From contig NZ_JAPDFT010000002.1 of assembly GCF_025949665.1 (NCBI RefSeq), positions 310,001 through 374,000 on the forward strand: a stretch of DNA of 64,000 nucleotides, in the 5' to 3' direction. Position 1 is the first letter of the stretch, and each line of letters opens with the position of its first letter. Made by a program: the position numbers and the translations under genes. Positions 45,567 to 54,119 of this stretch are shown here, in pieces. Below the pieces are notes generated by a model. It was not told the DNA's origin. It searched no databases and saw only the letters and a program-made list of their open reading frames with translations. The stretch comes from Chryseobacterium viscerum. Its GTDB lineage: Bacteria > Bacteroidota > Bacteroidia > Flavobacteriales > Weeksellaceae.

Positions 45567-45574
45567 CAAAATTA
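45567..45574 (-). promoter_or_regulatory. -7 box TAATTTTG for the L,D-transpeptidase gene
   Basis: Reads TAATTTTG on the - strand about 30 bp before the start at 45536. A TTG lies only 15 bp further upstream (45590-45592), shorter than usual. Confidence 0.5.
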
Positions 45575-45663
45575 TAAAAACATAATTACCAAGGGGTTAT
45601 AACTCTAAAAAGTTTAACGCTATTTAAGAAACTTTAACGTCCTGATTCTGTGAATTAAAAGTC

Positions 45664-46203
45664 TTATTTTTGAGTATCCGCTACAAATTCCAGGCTTACA
45701 GAATTCATACAGTATCTCAATCCTGTAGGTTTCGGACCATCATCAAAAACGTGTCCCAGATGGGAATCACATCTTTTGCAAAGCACCTCTACACGATCCA
45801 TTCCATAAGACTGATCTCTTACATAATAGACTCCTTCTTTATCAGCTTCAAAGAAACTAGGCCAGCCGCAACTGCTGGAAAATTTTGATGTAGAGCGGAA
45901 CAAGTGGTTTCCGCACACCGCACAATAATATTCTCCTATCTCATCAAATTCATTATATTTTCCGGTAAAAGCTCTTTCTGTTGCAGCTTCTCTGGCAATT
46001 GCATACAAGTCAGGAGCCAGTATTTTTCTCCATTCATCATTGGAAATATTAAGTTTTGCAGTATCAGTTCTGGAATAGTATGGATTGTTTTTTGCTTCTG
46101 TATTTTCCATAGAGGAGGTTTTAATAGATTCGTATTTCTGCGTACAAGCCTGCAGAAAAAATAATAGGGTGATTGAAACTAAAAATTTCATCGTAAATTT
46201 CAT
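45664..46203 (-). CDS. msrB: Lipoprotein peptide-methionine (R)-S-oxide reductase
   Basis: 179 residues. The signal has FFLQAC, so the Cys at about residue 20 is likely lipidated, and a second Met at residue 5 gives a tidier start. The MsrB domain has zinc Cys pairs CAVC and CKRC, SSCGWPSF, RVEVLCKRCDSHLGHVF and the catalytic RYCMNSVSLEF. It repairs methionine-R-sulfoxide in periplasmic proteins. A lipid-anchored exported MsrB is common in Bacteroidota and fits envelope oxidative repair. Confidence 0.92.
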   Translation of the reverse strand: MKFTMKFLVSITLLFFLQACTQKYESIKTSSMENTEAKNNPYYSRTDTAKLNISNDEWRKILAPDLYAIAREAATERAFTGKYNEFDEIGEYYCAVCGNHLFRSTSKFSSSCGWPSFFEADKEGVYYVRDQSYGMDRVEVLCKRCDSHLGHVFDDGPKPTGLRYCMNSVSLEFVADTQK

Positions 46204-46273
46204 TCTTTAACCGCAAAAGTTTTGAGGTTTAAAAGCTTTTATTAAGATTAAACGGTTTCATAACCAAATTTAG

Positions 46274-46281
46274 TAAATTTG
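46274..46281 (+). promoter_or_regulatory. -7 box TAAATTTG for the DUF445 gene
   Basis: Exact TAnnTTTG, five bases before ATG 46287, giving a leaderless or near-leaderless transcript. Confidence 0.55.
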
Positions 46282-46286
46282 AGAAT

Positions 46287-47531
46287 ATGAATGACGAAGC
46301 AAAAAGAAAACAACTGAGAAAATATAAAGCATTTGCCACAGGATTATTTGTTCTGATGGCCGTTATTTTCATTGTTACCACTATTTTACAGAAGTCTAAC
46401 AGCTCTCATTGGATCGGTTATGTTCGGGCCTTTGCTGAAGCGGCGATGGTAGGTGCCCTTGCAGACTGGTTTGCTGTAACAGCATTATTCCGTCATCCGC
46501 TCGGGCTTCCAATTCCCCATACCAATCTTATTGAAAACAGTAAACAAAGACTGGGAGACAACCTTGGAAATTTTGTAGTGGGTAATTTTCTTTCTCCTCA
46601 AAATATACGTCCTTACATCCAGAAGCTGAAAGTTTCCAATTTTGTAGGAGAATGGCTGGCAAAAGAAAAGAGTCAGGAAATTTTGATTAAAAACCTTTCA
46701 GATATTGTACTTGATATTCTTAATAAACTGGATGATTCCACAGTAAGCCAGTTTATCAGCAAAAAGGTGTCTGAAATGACGGATGATATTAAACTTAATA
46801 AAGTAGTTGGAAACGGGATAGGTTATATTCTGGAAAAAAATGATCATCAGAGAATCATCACCAACCTTTCAAAACAGATCAAGGAATATATTATTGAAAA
46901 TGATGAAATGATCCAGGAACGAGTAAAGAAAGGCAGTTATTCATTCATTCCATCTTTTGTAGATAATAAAATTGCGGATAAAATTGCCGACGGACTTTCT
47001 GATTTTTTCAAAGAAATAGAAGAAGATCCTCAGCATGAAGTAAGAGGATTGATTACGCAGAAAATTCATGAATTCTCCGTTGATCTGAAAGAAGATCCGA
47101 AATGGGATGAAGAATTTAAAACCATCAAAAACGGACTTCTGAAAAATGACAAACTGGATGAATATTCCAATGACATCTGGGTTTCCATCAAAAACACATT
47201 GATGAAAGAACTCCAGGAAGAACATTCCGCTTTGAAAAATTACCTTTCTAAAAACCTGAATGAGTTTGCACAAAACTTAAAGACAGATGAAAACCTTCAG
47301 AACAAAATTGACCATTGGGTTCGGGTGACGGCTTATAAATATATCCTGAAAAACACCCATCAATTCGGGAGCCTCATCAGTACTACCGTTGGGAACTGGC
47401 AGGGAAAAGAGCTCAGTGAAAAACTGGAGCTGGAAGTAGGAAAAGATCTTCAGTTTATCCGGGTCAACGGAACACTGGTCGGCGGTCTGGTAGGGCTTAT
47501 TATCTACACCATCGCCCATTTCTTCCTCTAA
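46287..47531 (+). CDS. DUF445 (YjiN-like) membrane protein
   Basis: 414 residues. N-terminal helix (FATGLFVLMAVIFIVTTIL), then RAFAEAAMVGALADWFAVTALFRHPLGLPIPHTNLI, the DUF445 hallmark. A long charged coiled-coil-like middle follows, and a C-terminal helix (VGGLVGLIIYTIAHFFL). It is anchored in the inner membrane at both ends. The family's function is unknown. The next gene begins 19 bp downstream. Confidence 0.87.
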   Translation: MNDEAKRKQLRKYKAFATGLFVLMAVIFIVTTILQKSNSSHWIGYVRAFAEAAMVGALADWFAVTALFRHPLGLPIPHTNLIENSKQRLGDNLGNFVVGNFLSPQNIRPYIQKLKVSNFVGEWLAKEKSQEILIKNLSDIVLDILNKLDDSTVSQFISKKVSEMTDDIKLNKVVGNGIGYILEKNDHQRIITNLSKQIKEYIIENDEMIQERVKKGSYSFIPSFVDNKIADKIADGLSDFFKEIEEDPQHEVRGLITQKIHEFSVDLKEDPKWDEEFKTIKNGLLKNDKLDEYSNDIWVSIKNTLMKELQEEHSALKNYLSKNLNEFAQNLKTDENLQNKIDHWVRVTAYKYILKNTHQFGSLISTTVGNWQGKELSEKLELEVGKDLQFIRVNGTLVGGLVGLIIYTIAHFFL

Positions 47532-47550
47532 AAAACTAAGACAGCCAACC

Positions 47551-48441
47551 ATGAAAAAAATATTTACTTTATTATTTTCTTTAAGTCTCACATTTTTTCT
47601 CAGTCAAAAAGTTGAATTAAAGAAAGTAACTGATTCTTCACAGATTTTCACCGGAGAGATTGGAGGAATACCTATCACCATGCAGCTCAACTACACAGGA
47701 ATGGTAGATTGTGACCAGTATCAGCATTACGTTGACGGATGGTATTATTATGATAAATACAAAAAGAAAATTCCGCTCACCGGAATATATGATTATTATG
47801 GTGATTTGTCTTTATATAATTTCGGGGCAAAGCAGAAACAAAATTCCAGAATTCTAAAAGAGCAGATCACTTCCCTCCAAAAAGTAGAAAAAACGAATGA
47901 AACGGTACAAAAACTAGCTCCCCAGGAGTATATTATATTGGAAAAAATCAGTATGAAAAATAACCCTATTCTTGGTCATTTTTATCAGGGTAAAAAAAAT
48001 ATGCCTGTACAATTATTCACCGGTAACGCAATGATCTACCGTCTCAATAATTATCTGTTTCTACCCAATAATAAAAAGATCAATACATTTGATTTCATTA
48101 ATAAAGCCGGAGGAAATGAACTGGTTTCCTATTCTTCAGGAGAAAATGGAAACAGGGTTCTGCTCTATTTTGAACAGACTTCAAATTTTAATGCCTGCGG
48201 ACAATGTGGAGCCAGTGATGGTGAAAAAGGTTACAGAGTTCTTTATTTTACAAAAGACTGGAATTATAAAAATTATGAAGAATTCCTGACCGAAAGCTGC
48301 TGGGAAAACATTTATGATACTAAGAAAACGAAATCAAAGGACAAGGAAACAATACAATATAAAGTAAGTAAATCTTACTCTTCTCCGGCGTATACATTTA
48401 CTGTGGATCTGAAAAATGCTTCCATTGTAAAATCAAAATAA
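47551..48441 (+). CDS. Secreted protein of unknown function
   Basis: 296 residues with a signal peptide (MKKIFTLLFSLSLTFFLS-Q). The mature part is beta-rich and contains ITMQLNYTGMVDCDQYQHYVDGWYYY (an aromatic-rich early block) and a late CGQCGASDGEKGYRV with a CxxC pair. No domain is recognised. It may be co-transcribed with the DUF445 gene. Ends at a terminator at 48443-48467. Confidence 0.6.
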   Translation: MKKIFTLLFSLSLTFFLSQKVELKKVTDSSQIFTGEIGGIPITMQLNYTGMVDCDQYQHYVDGWYYYDKYKKKIPLTGIYDYYGDLSLYNFGAKQKQNSRILKEQITSLQKVEKTNETVQKLAPQEYIILEKISMKNNPILGHFYQGKKNMPVQLFTGNAMIYRLNNYLFLPNNKKINTFDFINKAGGNELVSYSSGENGNRVLLYFEQTSNFNACGQCGASDGEKGYRVLYFTKDWNYKNYEEFLTESCWENIYDTKKTKSKDKETIQYKVSKSYSSPAYTFTVDLKNASIVKSK

Positions 48442-48442
48442 A

Positions 48443-48467
48443 AAAGAGAGCTGTGTAAACTCTCTTT
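48443..48467. terminator. Terminator between 48441 and pyrD
   Basis: AAAGAGAG / CTCTCTTT 8-bp stem between convergent stops at 48441 and 48474. Confidence 0.75.
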
Positions 48468-48473
48468 GTATTT

Positions 48474-49511
48474 TTATCTTGGTAATCTGCTTGCTCTTTT
48501 CAGAAGTTCCTGATTGATTTCGTTGATCAGTTCCGGACCTTCATAAATAAAGCCTGTATACAGCTGAACCAGTGTAGCTCCTGCATCTAGCTTCTCCATA
48601 GCATCTTTTGCAGAATGTATTCCACCTACTCCAATGATCGGGAATGCTCTGTTACTTTTATCGGAAAGATATTTGATCATTTTTGTACTTCTTTCACGGA
48701 TTGGTTTTCCGCTTAATCCTCCGTTTCCGATCTGTTCTAAAACTTCCGGAGAGGTTTTCAGACCTTCTCTGTTCACTGAAGTATTGGAAACTACAATACC
48801 ATCAATTTTTGTTTCAGCAATCAGTTCAATGATTTCATCTAATTGATTGTTATTAAGATCCGGTGCAATTTTCAGGAGTATAGGTTTCTGTACGGATTTT
48901 GATTGGTTTATTTTCTTTACTTCAGTAATCAGCTCTCTCAGATATTCTACATCTTCAAGTTTGGCGTGGCTTCCTACATTCGGGCAGCTCACATTCAGTA
49001 CAAAGTAATCTACATGAGGATGAAGACCTTCGAAACAATCCAGATAATCCTGGGTATAATTTTCCGGGCTTGTATCTGTATTTTTTCCGATGTTTCCACC
49101 GATGATTATTTTTCCTTTGTTGGATTTCAGTTTTTCAATAGCTGCTTCCAGACCGTCGTTGTTGAATCCCATTCTGTTGATAATCCCGCCATCTTCTATC
49201 AAACGGAACAATCTTTTTCTGGGATTTCCAGCCTGAGCTCTTGGGGTTACCGTCCCGATTTCTACAAATCCGAAACCTAAGTCTCCCAATTCGTTAAACA
49301 AAACTGCATTTTTATCGAAACCGGCAGCCAGTCCTACAGGATTTTTAAATTTCAATCCGAAAACTTCTCTTTCCAGACGTTTGTCTTCAACAGGTTTTGG
49401 GAAAAATAATTTAGTGATAAATCCAAAATTCTTAAGCATTGAAAATGTAAAGTGATGAACATCTTCAGGATCAAATTTGAAAAGAATCGGACGAATGAGC
49501 GATTTGTACAT
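48474..49511 (-). CDS. pyrD: Dihydroorotate dehydrogenase (quinone-type length), pyrD
   Basis: 345 residues. The N-terminal 40 residues form the amphipathic membrane helix region ([20 protein letters not shown]). FMN-barrel motifs: [38 protein letters not shown] ([14 protein letters not shown]), [10 protein letters not shown] and [27 protein letters not shown]. Length and N-terminus fit class 2 (quinone-dependent). The catalytic base position, Ser in E. coli (NISSPN), is Cys here (about C176), as in class 1. It makes orotate for pyrimidines. A -7 box (CAAAATTA on +) is at 49527-49534. Confidence 0.92.
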   Translation of the reverse strand: MYKSLIRPILFKFDPEDVHHFTFSMLKNFGFITKLFFPKPVEDKRLEREVFGLKFKNPVGLAAGFDKNAVLFNELGDLGFGFVEIGTVTPRAQAGNPRKRLFRLIEDGGIINRMGFNNDGLEAAIEKLKSNKGKIIIGGNIGKNTDTSPENYTQDYLDCFEGLHPHVDYFVLNVSCPNVGSHAKLEDVEYLRELITEVKKINQSKSVQKPILLKIAPDLNNNQLDEIIELIAETKIDGIVVSNTSVNREGLKTSPEVLEQIGNGGLSGKPIRERSTKMIKYLSDKSNRAFPIIGVGGIHSAKDAMEKLDAGATLVQLYTGFIYEGPELINEINQELLKRASRLPR

Positions 49512-49526
49512 TGAAAAAAAGTTTTA

Positions 49527-49534
49527 CAAAATTA
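49527..49534 (-). promoter_or_regulatory. -7 box TAATTTTG for pyrD
   Basis: Exact TAnnTTTG on the - strand, 15 bp before the start codon at 49511. Confidence 0.55.
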
Positions 49535-49654
49535 CTCATTTTAAAATTAATGCTCGATTGATGTATGATATTTTATCAAAATGTCTGATATATAGTATCT
49601 ATAAGATAATCAACAACTGTAAATTTCTAAAATCAGTGAGATTTTTTAATGCTA

Positions 49655-49761
49655 CGATCGCAAAGAAATATGACAATCCTGAAAACATTTTGTTCGCAAG
49701 GGCGTTTCACTAAGCGAAGTACGCGCTATCAGCCTTGCTGAACGAAATGTCTTTGCGATCG
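49655..49761. repeat. Palindromic intergenic element with CGATCGCAAAGA ends
   Basis: A 107-bp palindrome. The perfect 12-bp outer arms are CGATCGCAAAGA (49655-49666) and TCTTTGCGATCG (49750-49761). Inner arms are 49685-49701 (ACATTTTGTTCGCAAGG) and 49733-49750 (two differences), with GCGT/ACGC next to the loop. An 18-bp insert lies in the left arm. No ORF. It looks like a MITE- or REP-type element; copy number elsewhere is unknown. The rest of 49512-49881 is AT-rich and has a second CTTTGCG motif at about 49784-49790. Confidence 0.6.
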
Positions 49762-49836
49762 GAAATAAAAATCATTAATTAAACTTTGCGAACATTGCGT
49801 TAAAGCAATAGAAACAGAGAAATACCTCCATCATCT

Positions 49837-49861
49837 TTGTCAAGGTTTAAAACCTTGACAA
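49837..49861. repeat. AAACCT/AGGTTT palindrome (terminator-like)
   Basis: TTGTCAAGGTTT (49837-49848) and AAACCTTGACAA (49850-49861) are a perfect palindrome about a 1-base centre, just past the stop of the pseudouridine synthase (49882). It has no strong T run but may act as a terminator. Confidence 0.6.
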
Positions 49862-49881
49862 GGGTATTTATATTTAAAATC

Positions 49882-50589
49882 TTAAAGTTTTAATGAAGAG
49901 TATGCACTCAGATCCAATTTCAGAATATCTCCTACTCTTTTAAATTCATCATCTATAGCAGCATTTACGGTAATTCTTTCGTTAGAAATAGGATGATTAA
50001 AAATCAATTGATGTGCATGAAGCGTCATTTTGCTGATCTCAAATGTTTGAAGCCACAATTTATTTTGTTTATTACAACCGTGTTTTCTGCAGCCTAAAAT
50101 AGGATGCAGGATATGTTTAAAATGTTTTCTCAACTGGTGAAATCTGCCCGTTTCAGGAATAGCTTCCACTAAACAATATCTCGAAGTCTGATGTTTTAAA
50201 AAAGGTAAATCTATTTCCGAAGTCTGCAAACGGCGATAGTAGGTAACTGCATTTTGTTTAACTTCATTTTCATTAACCAAATCATAGTCAATTGTTTCTT
50301 CTTCTTTTGCCCAGCCACGAAGAATTGCCAGATATTTCTTCTCCACTTCGCGTGATGCAAATTGTTCGCTCATGATTCTAAGGGTATCTTTATCTAAAGT
50401 AAACAGCAAAACCCCTGAAGTTTTTCGGTCTAAACGGTGTACGGGATATACTTTTTGCCCAATCTGTTTCTTCAATTCCTGAATAGCATAAGTATCGGCT
50501 TCTCCCGCATAGAATGATTTATGAACCAGTAATCCGCTGGGTTTGTTGATGGCAATAAGATGCTCGTCACGGTAAAGAATTTCTAACAT
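49882..50589 (-). CDS. RluA-family pseudouridine synthase (TruC-like)
   Basis: 235 residues. The catalytic motif is PVHRLDRKTSGVLLFTLD with the conserved Asp (about D55). The N-terminal LEILYRDEHLIAINKPSGLLVHKS and C-terminal LHAHQLIFNHPISNERITV complete the RluA/TruC fold. Short length with no S4 domain fits TruC, which modifies U65 of some tRNAs; the target RNA is not certain. A -7 box, TACTTTTG on the - strand (50594-50601), lies four bases before the start, so the transcript is leaderless. Confidence 0.88.
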   Translation of the reverse strand: MLEILYRDEHLIAINKPSGLLVHKSFYAGEADTYAIQELKKQIGQKVYPVHRLDRKTSGVLLFTLDKDTLRIMSEQFASREVEKKYLAILRGWAKEEETIDYDLVNENEVKQNAVTYYRRLQTSEIDLPFLKHQTSRYCLVEAIPETGRFHQLRKHFKHILHPILGCRKHGCNKQNKLWLQTFEISKMTLHAHQLIFNHPISNERITVNAAIDDEFKRVGDILKLDLSAYSSLKL

Positions 50590-50593
50590 CCGG

Positions 50594-50601
50594 CAAAAGT
50601 A
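50594..50601 (-). promoter_or_regulatory. -7 box TACTTTTG for the pseudouridine synthase
   Basis: Exact TAnnTTTG on the - strand, four bases before the start codon. Confidence 0.55.
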
Positions 50602-50638
50602 AAGATTTTCGACTGATATTATATGCTGCTATCTTTGT

Positions 50639-50671
50639 AAACCTAACAGGTTTTGAAAACCTGTTAGGTTT
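50639..50671. repeat. Perfect 16-bp palindrome of the AAACCT...AGGTTT family
   Basis: AAACCTAACAGGTTTT (50639-50654), single G, AAAACCTGTTAGGTTT (50656-50671). It lies in the divergent gap between the pseudouridine synthase and glycyl-tRNA synthetase genes, where no gene ends, so it is not a terminator of a neighbour. It has the same style as 8202-8234 and 49837-49861. Confidence 0.7.
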
Positions 50672-50687
50672 AGACATTCCTTTATCA

Positions 50688-50784
50688 ATAGCCCCGATCT
50701 AAGAGAAAATCCCGCAGTGAGGCGGCTGCGCGAAGCAGAGCCGCCGAGCGAGGAATTGCAACGGAGAGCGGGTTCCCGGCTCCT
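50688..50784. ncRNA. Folded GC-rich element, possible Flavo-1-like RNA
   Basis: About 97 bp, far richer in GC than its surroundings. Nested pairings are visible: AGCC (50690-50693) with GGCT (50778-50781), CCCGC (50711-50715) with GCGGG (50768-50772), and an apical hairpin GGCGGCT (50721-50727) with AGCCGCC (50739-50745). The unpaired blocks GCCCCGAT, GGAATTGCAACGGA and GGGTTCCCGGCTCC resemble intergenic sequences that recur across Flavobacteriia, where the Flavo-1 RNA motif is described. Assignment to Flavo-1 is from memory of that style, not verified. Strand is likely + but undecided. Confidence 0.5.
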
Positions 50785-50861
50785 TAAAAATTAAATTGTA
50801 AATATTTGCCTGTTTATGAATGCTTTTTTTATTGAATCTCATGATTTTGGATCCAAATTGC

Positions 50862-50869
50862 TATTTTTG
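50862..50869 (+). promoter_or_regulatory. -7 box TATTTTTG for glycyl-tRNA synthetase
   Basis: Exact TAnnTTTG, 23 bp before ATG 50893. No well-spaced -33 TTG. Confidence 0.5.
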
Positions 50870-50892
50870 CATTTCAGACGTTTAAAAAAATT

Positions 50893-52434
50893 ATGGCAAA
50901 GCAAGAAGATGTTTTCAAGAAAGTGATTTCTCACGCTAAAGAATATGGTTTTATTTTCCCATCAAGTGAGATCTATGATGGTTTATCCGCTGTTTATGAT
51001 TATGGACAGAACGGGGCCGAACTTAAAAATAATATCAAACAATATTGGTGGAAAGCTATGGTACAGCTTAACGAGAATATTGTGGGTATTGATTCGGCAA
51101 TTTTGATGCACCCAACAACATGGAAGGCATCAGGCCACGTAGACGCTTTCAATGATCCATTGATTGATAATAAAGATTCTAAGAAACGTTTCAGAGCAGA
51201 CGTTTTGGTGGAAGACTATTGTGCTAAAATTGAAGATAAAGAGAACAAGGAAATCGAAAAAGCAGCAAAAAGATTCGGGGATGCTTTCGATAAGGATCAG
51301 TTTGTTGCTACGAATCCAAAAATTCTGGAATACAGAGCAAAAAGAGAGGCTATTCTTTCAAGACTGGCAAAATCTCTGGAAAATGAAGACCTTGCTGATG
51401 TAAAAGCTTTGATTGAAGAGCTTGAGATTGCAGATCCTGATACAGGTTCTAAAAACTGGACAGAGGTAAGACAGTTCAACCTGATGTTCGGAACAAAACT
51501 GGGGGCTTCTGCAGACAGTGCGATGGATCTTTATCTGAGACCTGAAACGGCTCAGGGAATCTTCGTTAACTTCCTGAATGTACAGAAAACTTCACGTCAT
51601 AAGCTTCCTTTCGGTATTGCACAGATTGGTAAGGCATTTAGAAATGAGATTGTTGCAAGACAGTTTATCTTCAGAATGCGTGAATTTGAACAGATGGAAA
51701 TGCAGTTCTTCGTTGCTCCGGGAACCGAACTTGAATTCTATGAGCAGTGGAAACAAAAACGTCTGAACTGGCACAGAGCTTTAGGTTTAGGAGATGATAA
51801 CTACAGATTCCATGATCATGAGAAATTGGCTCACTACGCGAATGCTGCTGCTGATATTGAGTTTAACTTCCCATTCGGATTTAAAGAACTGGAAGGTATT
51901 CACTCAAGAACAGATTTCGACTTAAAGGCGCATGAAGAATTCTCAGGAAGAAAGCTTCAGTTCTTTGATCCAGAAAGAAACGAAAACTATGTTCCTTATG
52001 TAGTGGAAACTTCAGTAGGTTTAGACAGATTATTCCTTTCTATATTCTCTCACTGCTTAAAAGATGAAGTATTAGAAGACGGTTCAGAAAGAACGGTTTT
52101 ATCTTTACCTCCGGCATTAGCGCCAATTAAAGCGGCTATTCTTCCATTGATGAAGAAAGACGGTCTGGCTGAGTATGCAGAAAAAATCTTCAATGATCTG
52201 AAATACGACTTCAACTTATTCTACGAGGAGAAGGATGCAATTGGAAAACGTTACAGAAGACAGGATGCTATCGGTACTCCATACTGTATCACTATTGATC
52301 ACGACTCTCTTACGGATCATACGGTAACCATCAGAGACAGAGACACGATGCAGCAGGAAAGAGTTCCTGTTTCAGAGTTGAGAAGAATCATTGATGAGAA
52401 AACGAACTTCAGAAATTTACTTTCTAAAATATAG
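50893..52434 (+). CDS. glyS: Glycyl-tRNA synthetase (alpha2 type)
   Basis: 513 residues. Class II motifs: FPSSEIYDGLSAVYDYGQNGAELK near the start, MYLRPETAQGIF-like (DLYLRPETAQGIFVNF), GIAQIGKAFRNEI (motif 2), EMQFFVAPG and VVETSVGLDRL (motif 3). The C-terminal anticodon domain has LPPALAPIKAAILPL and RYRRQDAIGTPYCITIDHD. A homodimeric single-chain enzyme as in archaea, eukaryotes and many bacteria. It is monocistronic between its promoter and terminator. The symbol is the usual one; some annotate glyQS. Confidence 0.95.
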   Translation: MAKQEDVFKKVISHAKEYGFIFPSSEIYDGLSAVYDYGQNGAELKNNIKQYWWKAMVQLNENIVGIDSAILMHPTTWKASGHVDAFNDPLIDNKDSKKRFRADVLVEDYCAKIEDKENKEIEKAAKRFGDAFDKDQFVATNPKILEYRAKREAILSRLAKSLENEDLADVKALIEELEIADPDTGSKNWTEVRQFNLMFGTKLGASADSAMDLYLRPETAQGIFVNFLNVQKTSRHKLPFGIAQIGKAFRNEIVARQFIFRMREFEQMEMQFFVAPGTELEFYEQWKQKRLNWHRALGLGDDNYRFHDHEKLAHYANAAADIEFNFPFGFKELEGIHSRTDFDLKAHEEFSGRKLQFFDPERNENYVPYVVETSVGLDRLFLSIFSHCLKDEVLEDGSERTVLSLPPALAPIKAAILPLMKKDGLAEYAEKIFNDLKYDFNLFYEEKDAIGKRYRRQDAIGTPYCITIDHDSLTDHTVTIRDRDTMQQERVPVSELRRIIDEKTNFRNLLSKI

Positions 52435-52437
52435 TTG

Positions 52438-52465
52438 AAAAGCCCCAAGATCGGGGCTTTTTTAT
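52438..52465 (+). terminator. Terminator of the glycyl-tRNA synthetase gene
   Basis: AAAAGCCCC / GGGGCTTTT 9-bp stem with a 6-base loop and T run. Confidence 0.9.
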
Positions 52466-52516
52466 TTTTCGCAACATATGGGTTAATTTATTACATTTAT
52501 CCCTCAAATTTTAACC

Positions 52517-54046
52517 ATGAAAAAAATAACTCTGATCATGTTTGGACTCATCCAGACATTTGCATTTTCCCAAACCCAGGATCTGACAACACTTGCCGCT
52601 GGGGATCATGTGGGAATGAATGCTTTATTCGATGATAAAGACAACCTTTACGGTTACGTTTCTCTATATTCTTACGGAAAATCCGGTGATAAAACCAAAA
52701 AGTTTGAGTATGTAATCCTGGACAAAAATCTCAACCCTGTTGCCAATAAAGAGTTTGAAGGAGATATCACTGCTGCATCTTATTTAGGATATGTTGATTT
52801 TAAAGGACAGATTATCTTAAAACCTTCCATGATGGATTATTCTCTGGTCAAAAGCAGAGAAGTATTCACTCCTGTTTCTATGGTGATTGACCCTAAAACA
52901 AACTCTATTACCAGAAAAATATATTATGACTATCTGGAAAACGGCACTTTCAAAGAAATCAACGAGCCGAAGAGCTGGAAAGAACAGCGTAAGGAAAATC
53001 GTGAGGAAAAGAAAGATAAAGGATACAACTATGTTTCTGCCGTAGGGGAGCTGAAAGAAGGTGGTTACTTTGCTGTAGAGTATAAAGATTACGGAAAGTA
53101 TGAAAATAACAACAGCCTTATGAAGTTCGATGAAAACAAAAAGGAGGTTTGGAGATATAAATACAATACTGACGGAAGCAAGAAAATCTACACCACCCTG
53201 TCTGTGCTGGAAAGAGATGAGAATTATATGTACTGCATCATGAAGAAAGTGAATGAAAAACAGAAAACATTCAGTCTTCTTGTTCTTGATATGAAAACCG
53301 GAAAAGAGACTTCCAACAAACCGGTAACCGGGTTATCTGATGATACCATAGACAATATTGAATCCTTCTACTCCAATTACAGAAAGATTGATAATGATAA
53401 AGATTTTGATGATAAAGTGGTTCTGCTGGGAAGAAACTATGATGATTCTGAGTCAGTGGGATTTGCAAGAATGATGGTAGACAAAAAAAACTTTACTGCA
53501 GATACCAAAACAATCAATTATGAACCGAATATCTCAGCCTTCCTTCCAAAAGTGAATAAAAATGGCATGGTGGAAAACGGATATATGCTTCAGACTAAGG
53601 ATATGTATTTTATGAATGACGGAAGCGTAGGAATCTTATCTGAAAAATATAAACCTGCAGGACAATATAATGCCCCCAAAACAACAGACCTTGTTTACAT
53701 CTACACAGATAAAGATTTCAAAGTGAAAAATGTACAGGTTTTTGAAAAAGAAAAATCAAAATGGGTAAACAGCGATTATCTCTTTTCGCAGTACCTCAAC
53801 GGTGGAAAAGACGTAGTATTTTTCTACCGCGACTATCAGAAAGATGAAGTAACAAAGCAGAAAAGATGGAATTTGTTCATCAATACCATTATTGATGGAA
53901 AATTCAAACAGGAGATTATTCCTATTTCTGAGAAAGATAATTATGCAGTCACGCCATATGTAGGAAAAGAAGGCTATATCCTGCTTCGTGAGTATAATGA
54001 GAAAGAAAAATTCAATAAGATCCGTTTGGAGAAATTGAATTACTAA
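52517..54046 (+). CDS. Secreted protein of unknown function
   Basis: 509 residues with a signal peptide (MKKITLIMFGLIQTFAFS-Q). The mature part consists of repeated short beta-strand runs with alternating charged and aromatic residues, such as FEYVILDKNLNPVANKEF and YIYTDKDFKVKNVQVFEKE, suggesting a beta-propeller-like surface protein. No T9SS tail is seen. No family recognised. Single gene with a perfect terminator. Confidence 0.6.
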   Translation: MKKITLIMFGLIQTFAFSQTQDLTTLAAGDHVGMNALFDDKDNLYGYVSLYSYGKSGDKTKKFEYVILDKNLNPVANKEFEGDITAASYLGYVDFKGQIILKPSMMDYSLVKSREVFTPVSMVIDPKTNSITRKIYYDYLENGTFKEINEPKSWKEQRKENREEKKDKGYNYVSAVGELKEGGYFAVEYKDYGKYENNNSLMKFDENKKEVWRYKYNTDGSKKIYTTLSVLERDENYMYCIMKKVNEKQKTFSLLVLDMKTGKETSNKPVTGLSDDTIDNIESFYSNYRKIDNDKDFDDKVVLLGRNYDDSESVGFARMMVDKKNFTADTKTINYEPNISAFLPKVNKNGMVENGYMLQTKDMYFMNDGSVGILSEKYKPAGQYNAPKTTDLVYIYTDKDFKVKNVQVFEKEKSKWVNSDYLFSQYLNGGKDVVFFYRDYQKDEVTKQKRWNLFINTIIDGKFKQEIIPISEKDNYAVTPYVGKEGYILLREYNEKEKFNKIRLEKLNY

Positions 54047-54050
54047 TACA

Positions 54051-54088
54051 AAGAAGAATCCTGATGCAGATCAGGATTCTTCTTTTTT
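54051..54088. terminator. Strong terminator between convergent genes
   Basis: Perfect 14-bp stem AAGAAGAATCCTGA (54051-54064) with its complement (54071-54084) and a T run on the + strand. Confidence 0.9.
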
Positions 54089-54119
54089 AAGTTTTGGCTA
54101 AAGCCCGTTCCTATTAAAA

